Assembly (NCBI GenBank): GCA_019752045.1
Contig: JAIEMP010000006.1
Span: forward strand, 1-64,000
Direction: 5' to 3'
Length of the DNA stretch: 64,000 nt
Source: Chitinophagaceae bacterium
Lineage (GTDB): Bacteria; Bacteroidota; Bacteroidia; Chitinophagales; Chitinophagaceae
How positions within the stretch are numbered: position 1 is the stretch's first letter; each line of letters starts with the position of its first letter. The notes beneath the pieces were generated by a model, which had not been told where the DNA came from, ran no database searches, and saw only the letters and a list, made by a program, of their open reading frames with translations. The position numbers and the translations under genes are program-made. Positions 26,541-35,803 of this stretch are shown piece by piece.

Positions 26541-27761
26541 ATGATTGATATTAAAGTTCCGGCAGTTGGCGAGTCTATCAGTGAAGTAACCTTATTAAAA
26601 TGGACGAAGGCAGAGGGCGCATGGGTAGAGAGAGATGAGGTAATTGCTGAATTGGAAAGTGAAAAAGCTACGTTTGAAATAAATGCAGAGAAAGCAGGTA
26701 TACTGAAACAGGGTGCCAAGGAAGGCGATACCATAAAAATAGGCGATGTTGTTTGCCAGATTGATGATACTGCTGCTAAACCGGAAGCTGCTCCCGTTGC
26801 AGAAGTAAAACCTGCTGCTGCAGAGAAGCTGAAACAATCTTCGGCAGCACCTGTTACGGCTGTATCGAATGAGATTAAGGCAACTCCTGTTGCTGCAGCA
26901 ATTATAGCTGATAAAAAAGTAGATCCGCAAACCATCAAAGCATCGGGTAGTGGCGGTAAAATTATGAAAGATGATGTGCTGCAGGCCATTTCAAATCCCG
27001 GAAAAGTTTCTTTTAACGGAAGCAGTTTAAACAGCCGCAATGTTCGGAAAGAAAAAATGAGTAACCTGCGCAAAACCATTAGCCGCAGATTGGTTGAAAG
27101 CAAGAATACCACAGCCATGTTAACCACTTTTAATGAAGTGGACATGGGCCGCATCATGGAAATCCGCACAAAGTATAAAGACAAGTTTAAAGAACTGCAT
27201 GGCGTTAATCTCGGTTTCATGAGTTTTTTTGCAAAAGCCTGCGCCATTGCATTGAGTGAATGGCCTGCCGTGAATGCATACATTGATGCAGAAGAATTGG
27301 TTTATCATGATTATGCTGATATTTCCATTGCTGTTTCTACACCACGGGGACTTACAGTTCCAGTGATGCGGAATGTAGAAAGCATGAGTATGGCCGATGT
27401 AGAAAAGAAAGTGGTAGAGCTTGCAGGTAAAGCAAGAGACAATAAATTAACGATGGAAGAATTAACCGGTGGTACGTTTACCATTACCAACGGTGGTGTG
27501 TTTGGTTCTTTAATGAGTACGCCTATTATTAACTTACCGCAAAGTGCTATTTTAGGCATGCACAAAATTCAGGAGCGGCCAATGGCAGTAAATGGACAGG
27601 TGATGGTTCGTCCTATGATGTATCTGGCATTGAGTTATGATCACCGAATTATTGATGGAAGAGAGAGTGTGAGCTTTTTAGTAAGAGTGAAAGAATTGCT
27701 GGAAAATCCTGAGCTGTTATTGTTTGGGAAAGATCCGGTAAAGACTCTGTTGGAAGTATAA
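26541..27761 (+). CDS. sucB: 2-oxoglutarate dehydrogenase E2 (dihydrolipoyl succinyltransferase)
   Basis: 406 residues, one lipoyl domain. Residues 1-76 hold the lipoyl lysine Lys42 (ESEKATFEI). A proline/alanine linker is followed by the peripheral-subunit-binding domain (about 117-150, [20 protein letters not shown]). The catalytic domain ends with His368 and Asp372 in SYDHRIIDG. It carries the succinyl group from E1 (SucA) to CoA. A gene on the opposite strand separates it from sucA, so the two are not one transcript. E3 (lpd) is not in the window. Confidence 0.95.
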   Translation: MIDIKVPAVGESISEVTLLKWTKAEGAWVERDEVIAELESEKATFEINAEKAGILKQGAKEGDTIKIGDVVCQIDDTAAKPEAAPVAEVKPAAAEKLKQSSAAPVTAVSNEIKATPVAAAIIADKKVDPQTIKASGSGGKIMKDDVLQAISNPGKVSFNGSSLNSRNVRKEKMSNLRKTISRRLVESKNTTAMLTTFNEVDMGRIMEIRTKYKDKFKELHGVNLGFMSFFAKACAIALSEWPAVNAYIDAEELVYHDYADISIAVSTPRGLTVPVMRNVESMSMADVEKKVVELAGKARDNKLTMEELTGGTFTITNGGVFGSLMSTPIINLPQSAILGMHKIQERPMAVNGQVMVRPMMYLALSYDHRIIDGRESVSFLVRVKELLENPELLLFGKDPVKTLLEV

Positions 27762-27798
27762 AACACCTCGTAACTTCTAACGGTTACTTGCATAAACC

Positions 27799-27827
27799 AA
27801 TCCCGCTTTACGGCGGGATTTTTTTTA
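27799..27827 (+). terminator. Terminator of sucB
   Basis: Stem AATCCCGC (27799-27806)/GCGGGATT (27813-27820) followed by seven or more T residues, 38 bases after the stop codon. Confidence 0.9.
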
Positions 27828-27890
27828 TCCTGAACGGATGGGTATGAATAATTTACCGAACGCCATCTTATTCTTCTTTTCTTTGCAGCT

Positions 27891-29066
27891 ATGAGTCGCT
27901 TTCATTCTTATGTCAACTCTGCAAAAGAAATTATTACAGCCTATAAAGGCAATGAGCCGTTTTCATCATTCATCAAGAAACAGTTTAACGCCAATAAAAA
28001 GTTTGGTGGAAAAGACCGTAAACAGATCAGCCATCTTTGTTATTGCTTATTCAGGATTGGTAAGTTGTTTGAGAATGTTCCAATAGAAGAGCGTTTGTTG
28101 ATTGCCCTTTTTCTCTGTTCAAACGAAACCAATGCAATACTTGCAAACCTTAAACCTGAGTGGAACGAACAAGCAGACTTACCGTTGCAACAAAAACTTG
28201 AGTTGTTAAATACAGAAACTGAGATAAAAGATTTGTTCCCTTGTTTTAATGAGCTGAGTGCAGATCTCGATGCAGATGCTTTTGCATGGAGTCATTTGCA
28301 GCAACCCGATTTATTTCTGCGCATCAGGCCGGGGCAGCAGGAAAGGGTGATGAGTAAATTGGAAACAGCCGGTATTACTTTTCAAACAATCAATGAAACC
28401 TGTCTTGCACTCCCAAATACAACCAAACTTGATGAAGTGCTGCTGTTAAACAAAGAAGCGGTTGTACAGGATCTCAGTTCGCAAGGTGTAAGTGGGTTTT
28501 TACAAACATCAAAAACTTATTTTCCAAAATCATCCCCCGCACGTATCTGGGATTGTTGTGCAGCAAGCGGTGGTAAATCAATTATGGCGTATGATTTATT
28601 GCCGGGGATTGAATTAACGGTGTCCGACATCCGTAACTCCATTCTTGTAAATCTGCAAAGCCGATTTGAGGAAGCAGGCATCAAAAAATACAACAGCTTT
28701 GTTGCTGATTTGTCTGACCCTTCATTTGTTTCGCATCATTCATCGTATGATCTGATTATTACCGATGTGCCTTGCACCGGCTCAGGTACATGGGGACGAA
28801 CGCCGGAACAACTTTGTTTTTTTGATGAAACGAAAATTGATGAGTATGCCGCACTTCAAAAAAAGATTACAGCAAACGTAATTCCGTACATCAGAAAAGA
28901 AGGATTGCTTCTGTACATCACCTGCTCGGTGTTTAAAAAAGAAAATGAAGAGGCCGTTGATTTTATTTGTGCAACAAAACAAATGAAACTGATTGAGTCC
29001 TCACTGTTGCAGGGGTATCATCAAAAAGCCGATACCATGTTTGCTGCATTGTTTAAAAAAGTATAG
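27891..29066 (+). CDS. RsmB/NOP family SAM-dependent RNA methyltransferase
   Basis: 391 residues. The N-terminal NusB-like helical region is followed by a class I Rossmann methyltransferase with IWDCCAASGGKSIMAYD (SAM loop). The two m5C-methyltransferase cysteines are Cys295 in TDVPCTGSGTWGR and Cys345 in YITCSVF. The family makes 5-methylcytosine in 16S rRNA or tRNA; which target applies here cannot be decided. It is a single gene after the sucB terminator. Confidence 0.92.
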   Translation: MSRFHSYVNSAKEIITAYKGNEPFSSFIKKQFNANKKFGGKDRKQISHLCYCLFRIGKLFENVPIEERLLIALFLCSNETNAILANLKPEWNEQADLPLQQKLELLNTETEIKDLFPCFNELSADLDADAFAWSHLQQPDLFLRIRPGQQERVMSKLETAGITFQTINETCLALPNTTKLDEVLLLNKEAVVQDLSSQGVSGFLQTSKTYFPKSSPARIWDCCAASGGKSIMAYDLLPGIELTVSDIRNSILVNLQSRFEEAGIKKYNSFVADLSDPSFVSHHSSYDLIITDVPCTGSGTWGRTPEQLCFFDETKIDEYAALQKKITANVIPYIRKEGLLLYITCSVFKKENEEAVDFICATKQMKLIESSLLQGYHQKADTMFAALFKKV

Positions 29067-29115
29067 TACTGTTGAATTCAAGCCTTTTTTATGAGCTACT
29101 TACAAGGTCAATAGT

Positions 29116-29144
29116 GGTAGGTGGAGACACCGACCATGGCGGTG
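29116..29144. other. Structured intergenic hairpin with GNRA loop
   Basis: GGT-A-GGTG (29116-29123), loop GAGA, CACC-G-ACC (29128-29135) forms a hairpin with a 1x1 internal loop. An alternative stem CACCG (29128-29132)/CGGTG (29140-29144) competes for the same CACC. It lies in the 95-base gap between two convergent genes and has no U-tract. Confidence 0.45.
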
Positions 29145-29161
29145 AAAAAGTGTAAGACGGC

Positions 29162-31153
29162 CTATTGCTTAACAAACTCTTTTGTTGCGTATTTTTTTCC
29201 ATTCAGCCGTAAGATCATTACATAATTTCCTTTTGACAGTAGGCTTACGTTGATGTTGTGGATACTTGTACCAGTTGGTTTATTGTATTGTTCCTGCAAC
29301 AGCAGTTGCCCTTGTGCATTAAAAATCTGAATGCTGATGTTTGCAATAGCTCTCTCTTCGTTAAGCTTTAAAGCAATGGTAGATTGCACAGGGTTTGGAA
29401 ATAACTGCATCAAGTTAGAGCGGTTATTCAAATCATTTACCGCTGTTGATACAAGATTAACCGTTGCTGAGTCAATTGCAAATGCAGTAAATGTGGCTGC
29501 AGCAGTATCTATCACCTGCTGAATACGGTAAGTGATCATACCCGATACATTTCCACTGAGTAGATCTTCTGTTTGATAATTCCTTGCAGCAAAAACCAAA
29601 CCTGCTGCAGGTACCGTTTTAATTTTCGTGTAACTCACTTCACCCGGCAATTTCCGTTCAATATCATAACGCATACTTGACAAGTCCTTACTGTTCCAGT
29701 TTAGCGTAGTAGTTAAGTTGGTTAAGCTGGCAGTCATAGTAGAAAGCTCGCTCACTAAAATACCAAGCGCAGATTTCATATTGGGTAAGCCATAACCGTA
29801 ACGGTCACCCGGAATTGTGTATTTGTCGGATGCTTTATGGAGTGTTGTAATAATTTTGAAATTATTAAACTCAGGAAATAATTGCCAGAGTGAAGTTGCA
29901 AGACCTGCCATATTTGGTCCTGAAAAAGAAGTGCCACTGCTGCTGCCAACTGTGCCATTGATCGTAGATACAGTTGTACCCGATCCAACAGAAACTACAT
30001 CCGGTTTTATTTGTCCGTCGCTGGTTGGTCCGTAACTGGAAAAAGAAGCAATGATACCGCTGCCGTTTACCGCACCCACAGCCAGCACACTGTCACCATC
30101 TGCAGGTGCACCGATGTATTTCCATGTACTGTTGCCATCATTGCCTGCGCTGTTTACAATCAGGATTCCTTTTTTTGCAGCCAGATCGGCCATACGTGAA
30201 ACAACAGTTGTATTGCCGTTCATATCAGCGTAGGTATGATTAAAAGAAGGATCAGTAAATGTGGTATAACCAAGCGAAGAGGAAATCACATCAACACCTG
30301 CACTATCGGCATATTCCGCACCCATTGCCCAGTTATATTCTTCAATAATCTGCTCGGTTGCGGCATCTTCAGTTCGCAATAAGAAATACTTTGCTTCAGG
30401 ACAACTGCCAACAAATACACCCGGACGATATGCCCCAACAGTTGAAAAGCATTGCATGCCATGTGCATTATCTTCATTTACACTTGCATGGCCTGCAACA
30501 AAATCCCAAGTACCCATAAACTGATTGCGTACTCTTGCACTATCGAAGAATTGATTGGTTTGAAATCCAAAAAAACCGGCATCCAAAAATGCCATCATCA
30601 TACCTTGTCCTCTTGCGCCAATATTGTGCAGGAATTCGCCTTTATGAATTTTAATCTGGTTCGATGAAGAGCCGTAGTTAAATGTATCGGCAGCTGTTTG
30701 TTCATTCCTTTGCTGCACAAGTGGATTTGCTGCAGTTGGTATCACAGCAAATTTATCAGGCGGTAACGCACTGTTTGATTGCATTGCAATGTTCGATACA
30801 GATTTTACAAATGGGAAAGAATTGATTTTTGCAATTGCATTAGCATCGTTGGTTTGAATAAGCACTGCATTGAGCCAACGAGAACGCCCAAGCAATGTAA
30901 CAGTTCCGGCTTTTACTATACTGTCAACATATCTTGTAATGAGTGGCAGATCGGTACTGTCAATGCCAATATTATATTTTGTTCTTCTTTCTACAGCACG
31001 TGCAGATAAATAATCACTTGGGTTTGTAAGTGAAAAAGGGGTTTCATTTTTATCTGTAAAGAATACTACTCTTTTCGAGAACTGGCTGTAACCTGATGTA
31101 AGTATTGTGCTCAGGAAAAAAATCAGGAAAAAATGTTTTTGCATAGTACTCAT
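29162..31153 (-). CDS. Secreted subtilisin-like (S8) serine peptidase with T9SS tail
   Basis: 663 residues with a signal peptide (to about residue 24, ending YSQ) and an inhibitor I9-like propeptide region. The catalytic triad is readable: Asp191 (AFLDAGFFG), His231 (DNAHGMQ) and Ser409 (GTSFSGPNMAGLAT), with oxyanion Asn338 (SAGND). The C-terminal 80 residues are a T9SS type A sorting domain (LFPNPVQSTIALKL, IFNAQGQLL, KGNYVMIL, ending EFVKQ). An alternative start is MQK at residue 4. It is 19 bases downstream of a lipoprotein gene on the same strand, so they probably share a transcript. Confidence 0.94.
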   Translation of the reverse strand: MSTMQKHFFLIFFLSTILTSGYSQFSKRVVFFTDKNETPFSLTNPSDYLSARAVERRTKYNIGIDSTDLPLITRYVDSIVKAGTVTLLGRSRWLNAVLIQTNDANAIAKINSFPFVKSVSNIAMQSNSALPPDKFAVIPTAANPLVQQRNEQTAADTFNYGSSSNQIKIHKGEFLHNIGARGQGMMMAFLDAGFFGFQTNQFFDSARVRNQFMGTWDFVAGHASVNEDNAHGMQCFSTVGAYRPGVFVGSCPEAKYFLLRTEDAATEQIIEEYNWAMGAEYADSAGVDVISSSLGYTTFTDPSFNHTYADMNGNTTVVSRMADLAAKKGILIVNSAGNDGNSTWKYIGAPADGDSVLAVGAVNGSGIIASFSSYGPTSDGQIKPDVVSVGSGTTVSTINGTVGSSSGTSFSGPNMAGLATSLWQLFPEFNNFKIITTLHKASDKYTIPGDRYGYGLPNMKSALGILVSELSTMTASLTNLTTTLNWNSKDLSSMRYDIERKLPGEVSYTKIKTVPAAGLVFAARNYQTEDLLSGNVSGMITYRIQQVIDTAAATFTAFAIDSATVNLVSTAVNDLNNRSNLMQLFPNPVQSTIALKLNEERAIANISIQIFNAQGQLLLQEQYNKPTGTSIHNINVSLLSKGNYVMILRLNGKKYATKEFVKQ

Positions 31154-31172
31154 TGGTACAGCAAATTACAAA

Positions 31173-31952
31173 TTAATTCCGGTCAACCATCCACATCTTT
31201 ACGCCAAATCCGATACGCACCGGATCGTAAGTTGTAATAATATTGGGAGCCGTGCCGGTTGTTCTGGGGCGGGGTTGATTTTCCCACAACTGAAACTCTC
31301 TGTACACGAGTCCTATATTTTTTGCGTATTTCTCCAAAGACAATTCTCTGGAGGCAAATGAAGTATCACTTCTGATGGGTATGTTCTCCGATTCATCAAT
31401 ATGTGTGATGGTGGTTACATTCTCAATATCTGCAGATCCAATTTTTTCTTTTTGGTTGATGGATGCAAAAGTAAATTCCCACAAGCTCATATTGCCATCA
31501 ATACTAATCGGGAATTCAGGGTTATAAGGACGATCGGGCAAATAGGAATTTCCCCTCCAGTTAAATCCTTCTCTGGCAGGTAAATGCAGCTTAATTACAC
31601 GGAGATTATTCTCGTTTATTTCCAATTGCTTGTCTAATGGAGTAATGGTGTATACGCCGCTTGTAACCCAGGGACCACTGCCCAAAGAGTCATTGATATA
31701 GGTATTTACCAACCAGGCGGTGCGGTTTTGATTATCTTTTACTTGTTTTTCGATGATGTGTTTAAAACGGTATCGGTGAGTTTCAGTTGCCTTACCGGAA
31801 TTGGTAAAGACCAGTGAATCTACCCTGTACGTAATAAATTTCCCAATTCGGAGTGGATAGAGTTCTTCCAGTGTGGCTGTTTCTACACTGTCGTTTTTCT
31901 TACAGGCGGCGAATAAAAGCAACAGGCCACAGGCTAAGCAGATTTGTCTCAT
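31173..31952 (-). CDS. Hypothetical lipoprotein upstream of the S8 peptidase
   Basis: 259 residues from MRQICLACGLLLLFAACKKN, which gives a lipobox (FAAC, Cys16) followed by the lysine-rich +2 region usual in Bacteroidota lipoproteins; ten residues of upstream frame are ignored. The mature part is beta-rich, with FITYRVDSLVF, RYRFKHIIEKQV and VYREFQLWENQ, and shows no known catalytic motif. Tight spacing to the subtilase suggests a shared operon and perhaps a helper or surface-docking role, but that is inference. Confidence 0.72.
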   Translation of the reverse strand: MRQICLACGLLLLFAACKKNDSVETATLEELYPLRIGKFITYRVDSLVFTNSGKATETHRYRFKHIIEKQVKDNQNRTAWLVNTYINDSLGSGPWVTSGVYTITPLDKQLEINENNLRVIKLHLPAREGFNWRGNSYLPDRPYNPEFPISIDGNMSLWEFTFASINQKEKIGSADIENVTTITHIDESENIPIRSDTSFASRELSLEKYAKNIGLVYREFQLWENQPRPRTTGTAPNIITTYDPVRIGFGVKMWMVDRN

Positions 31953-32104
31953 AAGAATGGTATAGTTGGTACTGAATTTCATGACAGCTAAGTTAGTTAA
32001 TGATTCTTACTTTCTCTGCAACACAGACTCTGTACTTAGCCTGAACGCTGCACAAAAAAGGTAGGCAGAAAACCTTATAACGTAAATTTCAGTAAATGAT
32101 TGTT

Positions 32105-33220
32105 TTATAAAACAGGTTGGCGCATGATAATTCCCCCACCAATTACCTCATCACCTTCATAAAATACAGCACTCTGGCCGGGGGCAATGCCTTTGGCATC
32201 TTCATAAAATCTTACAGTAACGGTACCGTCTGCATTGGGGAACAGGTTAGATAAAGTGCCTTTGTCTTTATACCTGATCTTGGTAATCGCTTCCATACCA
32301 GGGGTAATGGTATCGTATTTCAGCAGGTTAATTTTACCCACTTTCATTTCTGTTTTGTTCAGGTCTTCCTCATCGCCCAACACAACCGTATTTGTTTCCG
32401 GAACAATCTCTGTTACAAAGACCGGTTTGCCGAATGTAATATCCAGGCCTTTACGTTGACCAATGGTATAAAAAGGATAACCTTTATGTTGGCCCAGAAC
32501 CTTTCCTTCTTTGTTTACAAAGTTTCCGCCGTTTACTCTTTCTTCCAATCCATCAACTCTGCGTTTTAAAAATCCACGGTAATCATTATCCGGTACAAAA
32601 CAGATTTCATAGCTCTCTGCTTTTTTTGCCAGTTCAGGATAGCCATAATCCAAAGCCATTTGTCTGATCTCTGTTTTACGGTACCCACCCAGCGGAAGCA
32701 AAGTGCGTTGCAGTAAATCCTGTTGCAACCCCCACAATACATAGCTCTGGTCTTTTGTTTCATCTACACCCTTGCTGATGAAGTGTCGGCCATTCTCATG
32801 CTGATGAACTTTTGCATAATGCCCTGTTGCTATAAAATCACAGTTCATAGCATCGGCCCGTTTCAGCAATGCACGCCATTTAATATGTGTATTACAAAGC
32901 ACACAGGGATTGGGTGTGCGTCCGTTAAGGTATTCATCCACAAAATTGTCAATCACAAAATCGCCAAACTCATCTCTGATGTCGAGGATATAATGCGGGA
33001 AACCATGCTCTACTGCTGCGGCACGGGCATCATTAAAGCTATCTAAGTTGCAACAGCCCGTTTCTTTCTTTCCTTTGGCACCGGTACCACTGGCGGCATA
33101 GTCCCATGTTTTCATGGTAATGCCCACTACTTCATAACCCTCATGATGCAACATGAGAGCCGTAACGGTACTGTCAATACCGCCACTCATCGCTACTAAA
33201 ACCTTTCCTTTACGGCTCAT
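32105..33220 (-). CDS. mnmA: tRNA 2-thiouridine(34) synthase
   Basis: 371 residues. Adenylates and thiolates U34 of tRNA Lys/Glu/Gln. The N-terminal PP-loop is AMSGGIDST (residues 10-18). The catalytic cysteines sit in NPCVLCN (first) and SYEICFVPD (second), and YYTIGQRKGL-like FYTIGQRKGL is the family block. Length and start (MSRKGKVLVAMSGG) are standard. It is divergent from ssb. Confidence 0.96.
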   Translation of the reverse strand: MSRKGKVLVAMSGGIDSTVTALMLHHEGYEVVGITMKTWDYAASGTGAKGKKETGCCNLDSFNDARAAAVEHGFPHYILDIRDEFGDFVIDNFVDEYLNGRTPNPCVLCNTHIKWRALLKRADAMNCDFIATGHYAKVHQHENGRHFISKGVDETKDQSYVLWGLQQDLLQRTLLPLGGYRKTEIRQMALDYGYPELAKKAESYEICFVPDNDYRGFLKRRVDGLEERVNGGNFVNKEGKVLGQHKGYPFYTIGQRKGLDITFGKPVFVTEIVPETNTVVLGDEEDLNKTEMKVGKINLLKYDTITPGMEAITKIRYKDKGTLSNLFPNADGTVTVRFYEDAKGIAPGQSAVFYEGDEVIGGGIIMRQPVL

Positions 33221-33262
33221 GATTCAACTGTTATATTACCTTTTTTCATAAAAGGCAAGCTG

Positions 33263-33270
33263 CAAATTTA
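33263..33270 (-). promoter_or_regulatory. mnmA: Candidate -7 box of mnmA (TAAATTTG)
   Basis: On the minus strand a TAnnTTTG match lies 43 bases before the mnmA start codon. No clear -33 TTG is seen. Confidence 0.4.
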
Positions 33271-33308
33271 CGAGAATTCGGGTTGTGAAAAATGATCGGC
33301 ACACGGGC

Positions 33309-33340
33309 TTGGAATATTCAGCCAAAAAAATGTACTTTGG
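33309..33340 (+). promoter_or_regulatory. ssb: Candidate ssb promoter
   Basis: TTGG (33309-33312) and TACTTTGG (33333-33340) are about 21 bases apart, close to the Bacteroidota TTG-N19-TAnnTTTG layout, with the -7 box one base short of consensus. It is 35 bases before the ssb start. Confidence 0.35.
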
Positions 33341-33375
33341 ACGACTAATTATTATTCAGCATTAAAAAAGACATT

Positions 33376-33804
33376 ATGATCAAGCTACAAGTTATCGGAA
33401 ACCTCGGAAAGGATTGTGTAACTAACACAGTGAATGGAAAGAATGTGATGAATTTTACAGTTGCCCATACAGAAAAATTTAAAGACAGCAGCGGTGCACA
33501 ACGTGAAAAAACCATTTGGGTTGATTGTGCTTACTGGAGCGACAGAACAGGAATTGCACCTTATCTAAAAAAAGGTACACAGGTGTATGTTGAAGGTGCG
33601 CCCGAAGTAAGAACATACCAGACACAGGATGGTAAAAGCGGTGCTTCACTTTCATTAAGAGTATTAACTGTACAATTGCTGGGCAGTCGTGCAGCTGAGG
33701 GTAGCAGCGGTGGCAGCAATTACAGCAGTGCTCCTTCTTCTTCACCGGCAATGAATGAGCAACCGCCTGTTGCAAGTGATATTGCTGATGATCTTCCGTT
33801 TTAA
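33376..33804 (+). CDS. ssb: Single-stranded DNA-binding protein
   Basis: 142 residues. The OB-fold runs to about residue 105, with the usual VNGKNVMNFTVAHTEKF, KTIWVDCAYW and YLKKGTQVYVEGAPEVR. A short Ser/Gly/Pro linker leads to the acidic partner-binding tip ADDLPF. It binds ssDNA as a tetramer during replication and repair. It is a monocistronic unit with its own terminator. Confidence 0.95.
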   Translation: MIKLQVIGNLGKDCVTNTVNGKNVMNFTVAHTEKFKDSSGAQREKTIWVDCAYWSDRTGIAPYLKKGTQVYVEGAPEVRTYQTQDGKSGASLSLRVLTVQLLGSRAAEGSSGGSNYSSAPSSSPAMNEQPPVASDIADDLPF

Positions 33805-33823
33805 ACTATAACAAATGCACCAT

Positions 33824-33852
33824 AGCCTCCGCATTTTACCGGAGGCTTTTTT
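33824..33852 (+). terminator. Terminator of ssb
   Basis: Stem AGCCTCCG (33824-33831)/CGGAGGCT (33840-33847), 8-base loop, then TTTTT. Confidence 0.9.
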
Positions 33853-33895
33853 GTTTTACAGACTTCGTTAACTTGTAGCATTATTTTTTGATGAC

Positions 33896-35797
33896 ATGAA
33901 TTTGAAACGGTTTTATTTGATCTTGTTTGTTTTTTTGAACATGCAGTACCTGTCTGCTCAGCAAATTTTAAAAACACAGGTGCTGGTTGTTGCAGGTTCA
34001 ACTGGTGGTACATCTGCGGGCATTCAGAGTGCAAGAATGGGGATAAAGACAATGATAGTTGAAGAAACAACTATGTTGGGTGGTATGCTTACTGCAGCTG
34101 CAGTAAGTTGTACGGATGGTAATGCCAATTTACCCAGTGGTATGTGGAATGAGTTTCGGCAGGCGTTGTTAAAACACTACAACCGAAAGTTTTTAAATAC
34201 AGGATGGGTGAGTGAAACCTGTTTTGAACCAAGTGTTGGAGACAGCATTTTTAAAGCATGGGCAAAAAAAGAAAGTAATCTCACGGTCTTATATCAATGG
34301 CGTTTTAACAAAGCAATAAAAAAGGGAAATAAAGTTACCGGAGCTGAATTTGTGAATCAGCAAAACAAACGGTTAACTGTTTATGCTACGGTTGTGGTTG
34401 ATGCTACAGATTTGGGCGATGTGTTTGCCAATGCCGGAGCAGCGTATGATCTGGGCACCGATGATCCCATTGTAACAGGCGAAAAAGAAGCTGTTCAAAA
34501 AACAAATATCATTCAGGACCTAACATGGGCTGCGGTTTTAAAAGACTATGGTGTTGGCGTTGATAAAACAATTGCAAAGCCAACAGGCTATAATCCTGAA
34601 AAATATTATTGCAGCAATACAGATGCACCATGTAAAGGCCAGCCATGGAATGGGGATAAATGGAAGATGCTGAATTATGGAAAACTTCCAAAGAACATGA
34701 CAACGGGAGCACAAAAGTATATGCTTAACTGGCCGCCACATGGGAATGATTTTTATCTGAATGTGGTTGAAAAAGATTTCTCAGCAAGACTGGATGGATA
34801 TGAACTGGCTAAACAACAAACACTCGGCTTTATTTATTTTATGCAAACGGAGTTGGGATTGAAACATATTTCATTAGCTGATGATGAACTGAATAATGGA
34901 TTGGCATTGATGCCTTACAACCGTGAAGGTCGGCGGGTAAAGGGTATTGTGCAATTCAACATCAATCACATTCTGCAGCCCTACAATTATTCATTATACA
35001 GAACGGGTATTTCAGTTGGGGATTATCCTGTTGATCATCATCATGCACAATATCCCGGAAAAGTTCCTGAGATACAGTTTCCGCATATACCATCTTTTAA
35101 TGTTCCACTTGGTTCGTTGATTCCACAAAAGCTGGAAGGGTTGATTGTTTGTGATAAAGGAATATCCGTCACCAATATTGTGAATGGAACAACAAGACTG
35201 CAGCCGGTTGTTTTGTTAACAGGACAGGCAGCAGGTGTGTTGGCTGCTAAAACCGTTCAACAAAAAAAACAGCCAAGGCAAATTGATGTACGATCTGTTC
35301 AGGATGCATTGTTGAAAGCAAAATGCTACATCATGCCGTTTGTAGATTTAAAGCCAACTGATCCCAATTGGGAAGCCATTCAAAAAATTGGAATAACCGG
35401 TATCCTGAAAGGTTTTGGAAAGCCCGAAGGCTGGAGTAACAAAACTTATTTTTATCCGGATAGTACAATCAATCAAAATGAATTCGTTGATGGTTTGAAT
35501 CAGTTTTTCACTGTCAGTATAAAAAATAACTATTCAAAAGATGCTTTAGTTACTTATTCATTTATAGCAGAAATTATTCAGCGCTGTTTTCAACAAAATG
35601 CTGATGGAAATATGCAGCAATTTTTTCCTCCTTTAATTGGCGATGATGGACAACACAGATTCCCTGAAATAAAATCTGCCATAGAAACAAACAAGCCTTT
35701 GAAGAGAAGAGAAGTTGCTCACATATTAAACTCTTCATCAGATTTCTTTTTAAGACAGGTATTAACTGACGGTACATTTTTCAAGAAGCGTAAATAA
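33896..35797 (+). CDS. Exported FAD-dependent oxidoreductase
   Basis: 633 residues, signal peptide to about residue 21 (YLSAQ). A FAD_oxidored-type Rossmann region follows (VLVVAGSTGGTSAGIQSARMG, IVEETTMLGGMLTAAAV), with ATVVVDATDLGDVFANAGA and a C-terminal FAD block (ISVTNIVNGTTRLQPVVLLTGQAAGVLA). The C-terminal 150 residues are an extra helical/SLH-like region. It is the first gene of a tight three-gene operon (gaps of 6 bases) with a xylose-isomerase-like protein and a Gfo/Idh/MocA oxidoreductase, suggesting oxidation and rearrangement of a sugar or glycoside. The substrate is not readable. Confidence 0.86.
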   Translation: MNLKRFYLILFVFLNMQYLSAQQILKTQVLVVAGSTGGTSAGIQSARMGIKTMIVEETTMLGGMLTAAAVSCTDGNANLPSGMWNEFRQALLKHYNRKFLNTGWVSETCFEPSVGDSIFKAWAKKESNLTVLYQWRFNKAIKKGNKVTGAEFVNQQNKRLTVYATVVVDATDLGDVFANAGAAYDLGTDDPIVTGEKEAVQKTNIIQDLTWAAVLKDYGVGVDKTIAKPTGYNPEKYYCSNTDAPCKGQPWNGDKWKMLNYGKLPKNMTTGAQKYMLNWPPHGNDFYLNVVEKDFSARLDGYELAKQQTLGFIYFMQTELGLKHISLADDELNNGLALMPYNREGRRVKGIVQFNINHILQPYNYSLYRTGISVGDYPVDHHHAQYPGKVPEIQFPHIPSFNVPLGSLIPQKLEGLIVCDKGISVTNIVNGTTRLQPVVLLTGQAAGVLAAKTVQQKKQPRQIDVRSVQDALLKAKCYIMPFVDLKPTDPNWEAIQKIGITGILKGFGKPEGWSNKTYFYPDSTINQNEFVDGLNQFFTVSIKNNYSKDALVTYSFIAEIIQRCFQQNADGNMQQFFPPLIGDDGQHRFPEIKSAIETNKPLKRREVAHILNSSSDFFLRQVLTDGTFFKKRK

Positions 35798-35803
35798 GTA
35801 TTT

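Noticed and set aside
26528-27283. 251-residue minus-strand frame antisense to sucB
   Set aside because: It lies within a clear E2 gene and has no recognisable domain.
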